From assembly GCA_014382705.1 (NCBI GenBank), contig JACNJE010000048.1:1-32793 (forward strand): 32,793 bases of DNA. The letters run 5' to 3'. Below are positions 16,238-23,659 of this stretch, piece by piece; position 1 is the stretch's first letter; each line of letters opens with the position of its first letter. The position numbers and the translations under genes are program-made. This DNA is from Verrucomicrobiota bacterium. GTDB lineage: Bacteria; Verrucomicrobiota; Verrucomicrobiia; Limisphaerales; UBA1096. The notes below the pieces were generated by a model. The model was not told where the DNA came from. It searched no databases and was given only the letters and a program-made list of their open reading frames with translations.

Positions 16238-16507
16238 TCAAACGAACAGGTAAATCAACAGGTAGGGAACGAGCAGAACGGGAATCCACAATCTTAAATC
16301 TCGCCAGCGGGCCGCATCCGGGCTTCCCCGCAAAACATAATCCTTCCGCAGGAACAACACCCAGACCGTCCCAAGCACCAAGTACGCGCAAATGCTGAAA
16401 CGCCAGACCGGCGGCGGCAACGGATCGATCACAGCGTGGAACGCGTCGACGGACGGCTTCAGCAGCGGCACCAGGTTTTGCTCCAAAAATAAGGTTAATT
16501 TCTCCAT
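16238..16507 (-). CDS. Small membrane protein next to the symporter
   Basis: This 89-residue protein has two predicted hydrophobic helices (about 34-52 and 72-89) joined by a basic loop. It begins 5 bases after the symporter stop, indicating tight co-translation. I do not recognise a family. Small partner proteins are known for some sodium/solute symporters, so it could be a subunit, but this is inference. Confidence 0.65.
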   Translation of the reverse strand: MEKLTLFLEQNLVPLLKPSVDAFHAVIDPLPPPVWRFSICAYLVLGTVWVLFLRKDYVLRGSPDAARWRDLRLWIPVLLVPYLLIYLFV

Positions 16508-16512
16508 GGTAA

Positions 16513-18078
16513 TCAGTCGGTTTTGATTCGTTGTTTCAGCAGGATTTGGGTGGCCTCATCGTGGACGACTTCACCGAAAACCAGTCCCCGGGTTTGCTCT
16601 TTTGACGGCGGAGGCGTGATCAAGCTAACCATCACGGTAACAATCAGGGAGAAAACAAATGCCCAAAACGCCACGTACAAAAACGGATCGCCGGACGGGA
16701 ATAATTTGTCGCCCACCAAGCTCAGGCTGCCCGAACAAAGCACCCCCAGCAACAAGCCGACGAACCCGCCCCACGCGTTGGCCCGCCGCCAGAACACACC
16801 CAGCAACAGCACGGCAAGCGTCGGCCCCTGAAACAGCGAAAACAACGTCTGCATGGCGGTGTAAATGGTTTCAAACTGGTCGATGAATGGCGCGAGAACT
16901 CCGGCCGTGATGATCAAGACTCCCGTAAGCGCCCGGCTCAAAATCAGGCAGAGGCGATCGTCGGGATCGTTCCCGGACAAGGCCCGTTTGGCCGGCTTGT
17001 ACCCGTCCGAGATGATGATGGTCGTGGCAGAGTTGAGGTAGGAATCGACGCTGGACATCAACGCCGCGAAGAACGCTGCGAAGACCAGCCCGGCCAAGCC
17101 GGGAGGCAACAGTTCGCGCACCAGTTTCGGAACGGCCTTGTCCGGATCATCCAGTTCCGGGTACAGGGCCAGAGCGGCAAGCCCCGGCAGCAGCACGAGC
17201 ACCGGTATCAACAGCTTGAGAAACGCGGCCAGCAGCATCGACGCCTTGGCATCCCACTCGGAGCGCGCGCCCAGCACCCGCTGGATGACCGCCTGGTTGC
17301 TGGAAAAATAAGCTGTCGACAGGACGATCCCCAGACCCATCAGCATCCCGGACCAGGGATACGGGGTGTCGACCTGACTCGAGATCAGCAGGTTGAAATG
17401 CTGCTCGAACTGCGGGCCCATAGCCGAGACGGTCTGCACCAGGTCCGACCAACCGCCGATCTCCCAGAGGCTCAAGCCCAGCAGCGCGCCGGCGCCGATG
17501 AACATGATCACCATCTGCATGGCGTCAGTCACCACCACTGCGGCCAAGCCGCCGAGGATGGTGTAAATGCCCACCACGAACACCGTCAGCCAGATCGCAG
17601 TTTGATTGGAGATTCCGAGCACGGTGTTCAGGAACACCGCCGAGGTCCACAGCATGACGGCCAGCATCGACAACAGGAAACCAAGCCAGATGACGGCCTG
17701 AAAAAAACGGACCGCCGGGCCGTACCGTCTCCCGAGAAATTCCGGCAGCGTGCAGACGCCGCTGCGCCAGTAAAACGGGACAAACACGAACGCAACAATC
17801 ACCATCGCCGGCACGGAGCCGAGCCAGTCAAAGTTGGCCTGCGCCAAGCCGTACTTGTAGGCGGAGCCGGCGCCGGAAACCATGTCGATCGCCCCGATGT
17901 CGCTGACCACGACCGACATCCCGATGGCCCAGAACGGGAGCGACTTGCCAGCCAAAATGAAATCACCGGACGACTTGACGTACCGGCTGAACAGGTAGCC
18001 CAGCACCAGCACCGCCCCAAGATAGGCGGCGATAATGACGGTATCGATCGGTGTCAGCAGGCTTTCCGCGGCTTCCAT
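16513..18078 (-). CDS. Sodium/solute symporter (SSS/SLC5 family)
   Basis: The 521-residue polytopic protein has about 13 membrane spans. The start (DTVIIAAYLGAVLVLGYLFSRYVKSSGDFILAGKSLP) and the TM8-type sequence MSSVDSYLNSATTIIISDGYKP, which in this family carries Ser residues of the sodium site, mark it as an SSS transporter. It couples substrate import to Na+. It lies downstream of the GlcNAc-type kinase and O-GlcNAcase genes, so an N-acetylated sugar is a reasonable substrate guess; the sequence alone cannot prove it. No palindrome copy occurs within it. Confidence 0.93.
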   Translation of the reverse strand: MEAAESLLTPIDTVIIAAYLGAVLVLGYLFSRYVKSSGDFILAGKSLPFWAIGMSVVVSDIGAIDMVSGAGSAYKYGLAQANFDWLGSVPAMVIVAFVFVPFYWRSGVCTLPEFLGRRYGPAVRFFQAVIWLGFLLSMLAVMLWTSAVFLNTVLGISNQTAIWLTVFVVGIYTILGGLAAVVVTDAMQMVIMFIGAGALLGLSLWEIGGWSDLVQTVSAMGPQFEQHFNLLISSQVDTPYPWSGMLMGLGIVLSTAYFSSNQAVIQRVLGARSEWDAKASMLLAAFLKLLIPVLVLLPGLAALALYPELDDPDKAVPKLVRELLPPGLAGLVFAAFFAALMSSVDSYLNSATTIIISDGYKPAKRALSGNDPDDRLCLILSRALTGVLIITAGVLAPFIDQFETIYTAMQTLFSLFQGPTLAVLLLGVFWRRANAWGGFVGLLLGVLCSGSLSLVGDKLFPSGDPFLYVAFWAFVFSLIVTVMVSLITPPPSKEQTRGLVFGEVVHDEATQILLKQRIKTD

Positions 18079-18265
18079 TGCAAGGTGGCTTTAAGGGGCG
18101 GATTGGTTTGCGTGCGCTCGGCGATGAGTGCCGCGTCTCGGGCGTCGCCGCTTTGGTACAGGGCCGGCGGCGGGCCGGCAACGTTTAACATCTCGGCGGG
18201 CCGGCAGGCGATCATTTGCACAGTCAAACAGCCGGTGAACCGCCTGCAGATAATTCTCGGCAGAT
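18054..18265 (-). pseudogene. Possible gene remnant with frameshift between kinase and symporter
   Basis: The 187-base gap between the kinase stop and the symporter start is not empty-looking. One minus frame reads protein-like from about 18261 to 18188 (SAENYLQAVHRLFDCANDRL). The coding look then moves to another frame (MLNVAGPPPALYQSGDARDA onwards), ending in a TGA at 18054 inside the symporter start. This suggests the degraded tail of a lost gene with a frameshift near 18185. No family was recognised, and it may equally be chance in high-GC DNA. Confidence 0.25.
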
Positions 18266-19243
18266 TCACGGCCTTCGCTTGGCCAAGCGGGCGGCAGCTT
18301 CGTCCCGCTTGGCCGGTGAAACTTTTTGCAACGCCATCAGCGCCGCCCCCTCCGCGGCCGGGAGGGCCGGCGACTCGACGGCAACCTCGCGCTTGGCCCT
18401 GGCCGTCAGTTCCGCCGCAAACGACGCGCGCACCGGCTCGCTGTGGGCCAGCACCGACCCGGTGACATGCACCACCCCGGGCCAGCCGCCCGAGCCCAGC
18501 CTGGTCAGCAACGGCACGCAGAGCTTGGCCAAGCGAGCCCCCGCCTCCCGCAGGATACCCTGCCAAAACGGCTGCCCGGCCAATTCACTTTCGGCGACAG
18601 CTTGACTCAGCCCGGCCAGGCGCTTGGCCGGCTCGGTGCCGGAATAAATCACCGGGATCAATTGCTGAAACGACTCAATGCCAAAATGATGGCAAACCAG
18701 ATTGGTCAACTCGGTGGGCTGTTCGCCGTTGCACGACTCGGCGCTGGCGTGGAGCAACACCTCGTTGGCGATCCAGCGCGCGCTCCCGGGGTCGCCGCCG
18801 ATCGCCGGGCCCAAACCGCCGCTCGTGTGGCATTGGCCGTCGCCGTCCATCGCCGCCGCGATCGATCCCGTGCCGGAAACCACCAGCATCCCCGCCGTCC
18901 CAAGTGTCGCCCCGTAAAGCGCAGTCACGACATCGCCGACCACTGCCAACCGCTCCGCCGGCAGCAACCCGTCGCAGACCTTCGCCGCCTCGCCGGGGTT
19001 AAGCGACGTGAACAGCGAAGCCGTGCCAATCACCGTCTGCGCCGCAACCGGGCCCAGTCCGTGGACATCGCCGAACTGGCGGAGAATGTCCCCGAGCGAC
19101 TCCCGGAACATGCCGGGCGAAGTGGTGTTGAAATTCAGCGGCCCGCCGTCCACCTCGCCAAGCAGTTCCCCCTCGGCAGACAACGCAACGGCCCGGCTGC
19201 GCGAGCCGCCGCCGTCGATGCCAATGACAAACGCCCCCCCCAT
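18266..19243 (-). CDS. BadF/BadG-type ATPase, N-acetylglucosamine kinase-like
   Basis: The 325-residue protein has the actin-like ATPase fold of the BadF/NAGK family. The phosphate motif GIDGGGSRSRA is at the start, the adenosine-side motif VVSGTGSIAAAM is in the middle, and GGDPGSARWI matches the sugar-kinase members. Such kinases phosphorylate GlcNAc or related amino sugars. The ATG at 19243 overlaps the stop of the GNAT gene (TGATG); a GTG at 19246 is also possible. The palindrome codes for LAKRRP at the very C-terminus, and another copy is internal. Its place after GH84 and GNAT suggests it phosphorylates the freed sugar after import. Confidence 0.88.
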   Translation of the reverse strand: MGGAFVIGIDGGGSRSRAVALSAEGELLGEVDGGPLNFNTTSPGMFRESLGDILRQFGDVHGLGPVAAQTVIGTASLFTSLNPGEAAKVCDGLLPAERLAVVGDVVTALYGATLGTAGMLVVSGTGSIAAAMDGDGQCHTSGGLGPAIGGDPGSARWIANEVLLHASAESCNGEQPTELTNLVCHHFGIESFQQLIPVIYSGTEPAKRLAGLSQAVAESELAGQPFWQGILREAGARLAKLCVPLLTRLGSGGWPGVVHVTGSVLAHSEPVRASFAAELTARAKREVAVESPALPAAEGAALMALQKVSPAKRDEAAARLAKRRP

Positions 19244-19890
19244 CACACAGAGCCACCCCGTTTGTTGAGTCGTTTGCCGAGGTAGATGGCCTCGTTCTCC
19301 CCGCTGCCGTCGCGGGCCAATTCTTCAAAGCCAAGTTTCAGGTAAAACCCGTGGGCGCGCTCGTTCCTCGCGCTCATGCCGAGGTGCACGCCCGGCGATC
19401 CGTTAGCCTCAATCAGCAAGACGACCTCCTCCACCAGCCTGCGGCCGAGGCCCCTGCCCTGCGCCCTGGGCAACAGGTCGATGTGCAGTTGGGAGGGATA
19501 CAGGTCGTACGGTTCCGGGCAAAAATAATCCGGGTGATGGTAGAGGTGATGGGCCTGCTCCACCGGTGTCCAACGGGCCGAGTCGCCGCTGGGCGCGGGA
19601 AAGTCCCGGGCCAAGCCGGGCCGCCAATCCCGATCGTACCGTTCGTAGAGCTGCCGCGAATCCATCGCGCCAAGACAGTAGCCACAGACGCCCTCGTCGT
19701 CCTCAAGCACCAAGGCCAACTCCGGCTCGTACTCCAGGTACGGCCCCACGTAAATCCGGCCCAGCGCGTCGGGGTCGTCGGCAAACAGCGCCTCGCCATC
19801 GGCACCGTGGTCGCCGGTTTTCAAGCAAACCCAGTAAGCCGCCGACTTGTCCGCAGGCGTTGCTTTTCTGATTCTGAATTCTCCCGGCAT
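19243..19890 (-). CDS. GNAT acetyltransferase related to the C-terminal domain of animal O-GlcNAcase
   Basis: The 215-residue protein has a GNAT fold. The acetyl-CoA loop RAQGRGLGR (about 142-150, with Q144-x-x-G-x-G) looks intact, unlike the pseudo-acetyltransferase domain of human OGA. PYDLYPSQLHIDLLP precedes it, and FYLKLGF follows. The protein is placed 9 bases after the GH84 gene. The match to the OGA-type GNAT is by overall look and context; a general GNAT is the alternative. Substrate unknown. It would be cytoplasmic, having no signal peptide. Confidence 0.88.
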   Translation of the reverse strand: MPGEFRIRKATPADKSAAYWVCLKTGDHGADGEALFADDPDALGRIYVGPYLEYEPELALVLEDDEGVCGYCLGAMDSRQLYERYDRDWRPGLARDFPAPSGDSARWTPVEQAHHLYHHPDYFCPEPYDLYPSQLHIDLLPRAQGRGLGRRLVEEVVLLIEANGSPGVHLGMSARNERAHGFYLKLGFEELARDGSGENEAIYLGKRLNKRGGSV

Positions 19891-19899
19891 CCTGTGTTG

Positions 19900-21261
19900 T
19901 CACTCGTCGGCGGGAACCAAACTCCCATCGGCCCGGAACGAAATCAGTTGCTGCAACCGCCGGACCAGCCCGCCCCGGCAGGTGCCCGGCAGGTAGTTCC
20001 CGGAGTGAAATGGTTTTGTTGCGGTGTCTCCGCCCGCCCGTTTCCACTCCATGAATTGTTCAATCAATTCCAGTTCCTCGCGCAGTTCCCAGACTTGCCG
20101 GTTGAACGCGTAAAACAGTTCCCGTCGATGCACCTCCGTCAACTTGCGGGCCAACCCAACGACCTGCCGGATTCGTTTGCGGAGCCGATCCTGCCGCTCG
20201 CCCCAGTCGCCGGGAGACTGCGTCACGATCCAGCGAACGTCGTCGTAAAGTTGCTCCGCAAGTTCGCCGTTTTCGTGCGGCAAATAAAAGGCGTCGCACA
20301 GCAGTGTCAGGTCGTCGAGCGTCACGCTGTCCTCGCCCACGGTTGAAAAGCGCGGCAGCCAAGCCGCAAGCGCCTCCCCGCAGGCGTCCCTGCTGCTCCA
20401 CGAACCGGTGGCACCCAGGTAGCTTGCCAAGGTTTTCAGGGCGACAAAATTGGCCTCGAACTCACAGTTCGGGTTGATCATAAACCCGGCCACTTGCTCC
20501 CGAAGCCCAAGCGGCCGGCCGGAGTACGGTCCGAGAAAGAGCCGCGTCATGTCGTAGTCGTTCGCGTGCAGATTGTCCCAGAGGACCGGTTTGCGCCGCA
20601 CCGCATTTTGCAACGCCACAAGGCTTTCAACCGTGATTTCCCGGGAGATGATCTCCGGGCCGGTCCAGAAAATGTCGATGCCGTTGGCCAAGTGCCGGCC
20701 GACTTCGCCCAGGTAATCCGCCCCGCCGTGTTGGTCGTCGGCCATCCGTTGGCAGTACGGCGTGGGACAGAAAATCAACCGGCCATCCCGCTTGGCCAAC
20801 TGCTCGTTGAAAATTGTGTTTGCCGTCTCGCACTGTGCCTTGGCCAAGCTGCCGAACGCGGCCCGGTCGACCTCAGCCATCTCGTCCGGGATATCGTCAA
20901 ACAGGATCGCAAAGGAACGGCAACCGGCCTCGACCAATTGCCGGAACCGCGCACGCAACAACTCCATCTCCCCATCAACCGAGTAACGAATCGTCAAGCC
21001 GGGGGCGATGCCGTAAAGAAACTCGATGCCGCGGTCCCGGCACGCCTCGATGAGTTCGCGCAGCCCCTGCAGTTCGTCGGTGGTGTAACAGTCCCGCCAC
21101 AACGCCCGGTGCTTGAGGTCGTCCTTCGGGCAGTACAGGTAGGTGTTCAGTTCAAGCGCCTGCATCCAGCCGAGGAGTTCCAACCGTTGTTGCTGACTCC
21201 ACGGACGTCCGTAAAAGCCCTCGATGACCCCTTTCAAAAATGGATGACCGGCGTTATCCAT
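19900..21261 (-). CDS. GH84 beta-N-acetylglucosaminidase (O-GlcNAcase-like)
   Basis: This 453-residue protein closely resembles the catalytic domain of animal O-GlcNAcase. It has GVIEGFYGRPW (11-21), LYCPKDDLKHR (42-52), the catalytic Asp pair D122-D123 in LFDDIPDE, FCPTPYC (164-170), WTGPEIISREI (199-209) and WDNLHANDYD (228-237); these correspond to human residues K98, D174/D175, Y219, W278, N280 and D285. The C-terminal part (about 290-453) fits the helical stalk. Such enzymes remove GlcNAc by substrate-assisted catalysis. There is no signal peptide, so it should be cytoplasmic, unlike most bacterial GH84 glycan degraders. A GTG at 21264 is a possible start, but I prefer the adjacent ATG. 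A palindrome codes for SLAKA at about residue 139. Confidence 0.93.
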   Translation of the reverse strand: MDNAGHPFLKGVIEGFYGRPWSQQQRLELLGWMQALELNTYLYCPKDDLKHRALWRDCYTTDELQGLRELIEACRDRGIEFLYGIAPGLTIRYSVDGEMELLRARFRQLVEAGCRSFAILFDDIPDEMAEVDRAAFGSLAKAQCETANTIFNEQLAKRDGRLIFCPTPYCQRMADDQHGGADYLGEVGRHLANGIDIFWTGPEIISREITVESLVALQNAVRRKPVLWDNLHANDYDMTRLFLGPYSGRPLGLREQVAGFMINPNCEFEANFVALKTLASYLGATGSWSSRDACGEALAAWLPRFSTVGEDSVTLDDLTLLCDAFYLPHENGELAEQLYDDVRWIVTQSPGDWGERQDRLRKRIRQVVGLARKLTEVHRRELFYAFNRQVWELREELELIEQFMEWKRAGGDTATKPFHSGNYLPGTCRGGLVRRLQQLISFRADGSLVPADE

Positions 21262-21589
21262 CACTCGTTCGACGATTTAGCAACAACCCGCATGGTGTGG
21301 TGACAGTTTCGCGATCCCCCTCACCCCCAATAATCCTGTCCATTCCTGTTCGTTCTCGTGCCGCCCCTCCGGGGCTTGCGCATTGGCCAAGCGCGACCGG
21401 CTTGTGTCCTCCTCCCTCCGGGACAAGCTGGCCACAGGGCGGATGAGGGTGAATCGCGGGATGTTTTTTTGTGAAGCCACTGCTTGCTCACCGGGTTGAT
21501 AACACACGGTGCACCGTACCCGCAAATACCGCCCGAACCAACCGAAGAAACAGACGGGGCATCAACCGTCCGCCTCAACGCGCAACCTG
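21262..21589. other. Non-coding gap between TIR paralogue 2 and the GH84 gene
   Basis: This 328-base stretch has no convincing gene on either strand. Its main content is the inverted-repeat element at 21316-21452, listed separately. A short T-run follows at about 21463, and a palindrome CGGTGCACCG lies near 21508. Promoters for the GH84 operon may lie here, but none is distinct. Confidence 0.6.
21316..21452. repeat. Intergenic inverted-repeat element (copy 1)
   Basis: The element is bounded by CCCTCACCC on the left and GGATGAGGGTGA on the right, with CCCTCCGGGG-type sub-palindromes and a TTGGCCAAG core near the middle (about 21384). It shares the CACCCTCATCCG end (reverse orientation) and the central palindrome with the element at 27363. 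It resembles the non-autonomous CCCTCACCC...GGGTGAGGG intergenic repeats known in many bacteria. No transposase is present. Confidence 0.55.
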
Positions 21590-23605
21590 TTAATTGGCGT
21601 TTCGGACCCAAAATTGTTCCATGAATGCCTTCAGTCGGGGATCATCCCAGTATTCATTCAAACCGATTTGATCCCAAAACCCCCACCCCAACTTTCTCTC
21701 TTTAAAGGCCTGTTCCGCAGCAGTCATGTATTCATCAAATTTGCCCTCAAAGAGCAGGTAGCTGTCCAGATTGTACCTCTTGGTCGATTCATCAAAGGCC
21801 CGGCCAAGCTTGAGTAATTTTTCGAATTTCTCGTTGTTATTGATTTTATAATAGTGAACCAGGATCCGGTAAATATGTTCATTCTTGTTCGTGAACGACT
21901 CTACTTCCTTCACGAGGTTTTCGATCTCATCCTCATTCCCGCCCTGTCGCACATAATTTGAATATAACATCAACCAGTTGTTGTAATAATCCGGATTGAC
22001 GGACAATCCCCGTTTCGCCATGGATTCCGCCTCTTCAAATCGGCCCAGTGTGGTGGCGATTCGGCCGAATTGGAGCAGTATCACATGGTTGTCCGGATCC
22101 AGTTTCAATGCTTTTTCGTACGTCGAGTATGCCTCCTCAAATTGACCGCGGGAGGCGAGGTTGATTCCCAGCCACAGATACGCCTGTGCCGATTTGGGAT
22201 TTAGCTCGATTGCCTTGCGGTAGTTTTTTTCCGACTCCTTTAATTTCCAGTCAAACGCGTATTGAACCCATGCAAGGGACACGTACGGTTCCGCAAGATT
22301 CGGGTTTCGGGTGATGGACTCAATGGCGAACTCGCGCGCCTTCGGGTACGCGACATCCTCCTCCATGAAACCGTACACGCCCATCATGCTGTAGGAATCC
22401 GCCATGCCGGCATAGGCTTCGGCAAACTCTGGATCCAGTGCGATCGCCTGTTCATAAAGCCTTAAGCTTTGGCGCATCCCGGCTTCGCTTCGTGTGTACC
22501 AGAGCGCGCGTCCCTTGGTGTAGAGTTTGAACGCCTCGGTGTTTTCAGTGGATGTTTTGCCGATGGCCTGAGCCGTTGTCGTGCCCACCTGGATTCCAAC
22601 CGTTTCCGCAATCTTGGAAGCGATGGCAGACTTGGCTGCAAAGATGGCATCGACGTTATCCTCGTAAATCTCGCTCCAGACGGTTCGGGACTCGGAGGCG
22701 TTGATAAAATCAACCGTCGCGGTGACGTTTTTTCCGGCAACCGCCATTTCACAATCGAGGATGTAATGCACGGACAGGTTGTCCCTGATTTTGTTGATAT
22801 CCCGGTTGGCGCCCCGGTAGGCGTTGACGGACACGCCGGAGATCACGGTAACCCCATTCAGCTTGTTGATGGCCGCCTTGAGCTGCGTGCCCATGCCGCC
22901 GCCGACCCATTGGTCATCCTCCGTTGCCGCACTAACCTCGATCGGCAGCAGCGCGATTCGGGCCTCCCCGTTTGCCGGCCGGGGTGTGGACGGTGGCGAG
23001 GATGGCGCAGATCCGCTTCCGCCCTTGAATGCGATCCACCCGCCAACAGCGGCAACCAAGGCAACGGCAGCGGCAATGCCAACCCACATGCCGGCGGAGC
23101 CTTTCGCCTTGGGCGGCGGCATATGGCCAGTAACGGGCGAACCGTGGCCTTGGCTTGGCGCGGCGGCCGCTTGGCCAAGCGCCTGGCCTTCCTCGCTCGC
23201 TTGGCCAACGCCGAGGCGGCGGATGGTTTGGTGGACAAACTCGTACGCCTTGGCCTTGTCGAGGGTGTAGAGCGCGATGTTTTGGATGCCGGCCAACTGG
23301 TACTCCATCGTCTCCGGGATCTCGCACTGTTCGAGATAGATCGGCAGGATGATCTTCTCCCGCTCGCTGGCCAAGGCGAGTTCCTTGACGACATTCTTCG
23401 ACCCGGTTGAGTGACCGCTAATGGCGAGGATGAAAAGAGTGCAGGCTCGAATGGCCTCGACGATCTCCTTGGTCCAAATGGTGGCACCGTGAATATCCGT
23501 CTCGTCCATCCAGACGCTGAGCCCCTGCCCTCTCAAATACTCCACCAGTTGGACCACCTGCTGCTGGTCTTCGCGGGAGTAACTGATGAAAATGTCCGGG
23601 CTCAT
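21590..23605 (-). CDS. TIR domain / membrane span / TolB-like / TPR protein (paralogue 2)
   Basis: The 671-residue protein starts with a TIR_2 domain (1 to about 130: DIFISYSREDQQQ, WMDETDIHGA, VVKELALASE), and E75 is the candidate catalytic Glu. I used the ATG at 23605 rather than a TTG at 23626, since the TIR begins directly there, as in paralogue 1. A low-complexity linker with EEGQALGQAAAA (coded by a palindrome) leads to a membrane span (about 172-193). A TolB-like domain (about 215-345: IALLPIEV, GGGMGTQLKAAI) and six or more TPRs (about 350-600) follow, with clear motifs such as AYAGMADSYSMMG and AYLWLGINLASRG. It probably senses something outside the membrane and signals through TIR; this is inference. 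It lies 54 bases after the NRAMP-like gene. Confidence 0.9.
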   Translation of the reverse strand: MSPDIFISYSREDQQQVVQLVEYLRGQGLSVWMDETDIHGATIWTKEIVEAIRACTLFILAISGHSTGSKNVVKELALASEREKIILPIYLEQCEIPETMEYQLAGIQNIALYTLDKAKAYEFVHQTIRRLGVGQASEEGQALGQAAAAPSQGHGSPVTGHMPPPKAKGSAGMWVGIAAAVALVAAVGGWIAFKGGSGSAPSSPPSTPRPANGEARIALLPIEVSAATEDDQWVGGGMGTQLKAAINKLNGVTVISGVSVNAYRGANRDINKIRDNLSVHYILDCEMAVAGKNVTATVDFINASESRTVWSEIYEDNVDAIFAAKSAIASKIAETVGIQVGTTTAQAIGKTSTENTEAFKLYTKGRALWYTRSEAGMRQSLRLYEQAIALDPEFAEAYAGMADSYSMMGVYGFMEEDVAYPKAREFAIESITRNPNLAEPYVSLAWVQYAFDWKLKESEKNYRKAIELNPKSAQAYLWLGINLASRGQFEEAYSTYEKALKLDPDNHVILLQFGRIATTLGRFEEAESMAKRGLSVNPDYYNNWLMLYSNYVRQGGNEDEIENLVKEVESFTNKNEHIYRILVHYYKINNNEKFEKLLKLGRAFDESTKRYNLDSYLLFEGKFDEYMTAAEQAFKERKLGWGFWDQIGLNEYWDDPRLKAFMEQFWVRNAN

Positions 23606-23659
23606 CTGGGCCAAAAAGTTGAGCAAGGCGGATGATCTCTGTCAAGGTGCAATCAAGCC

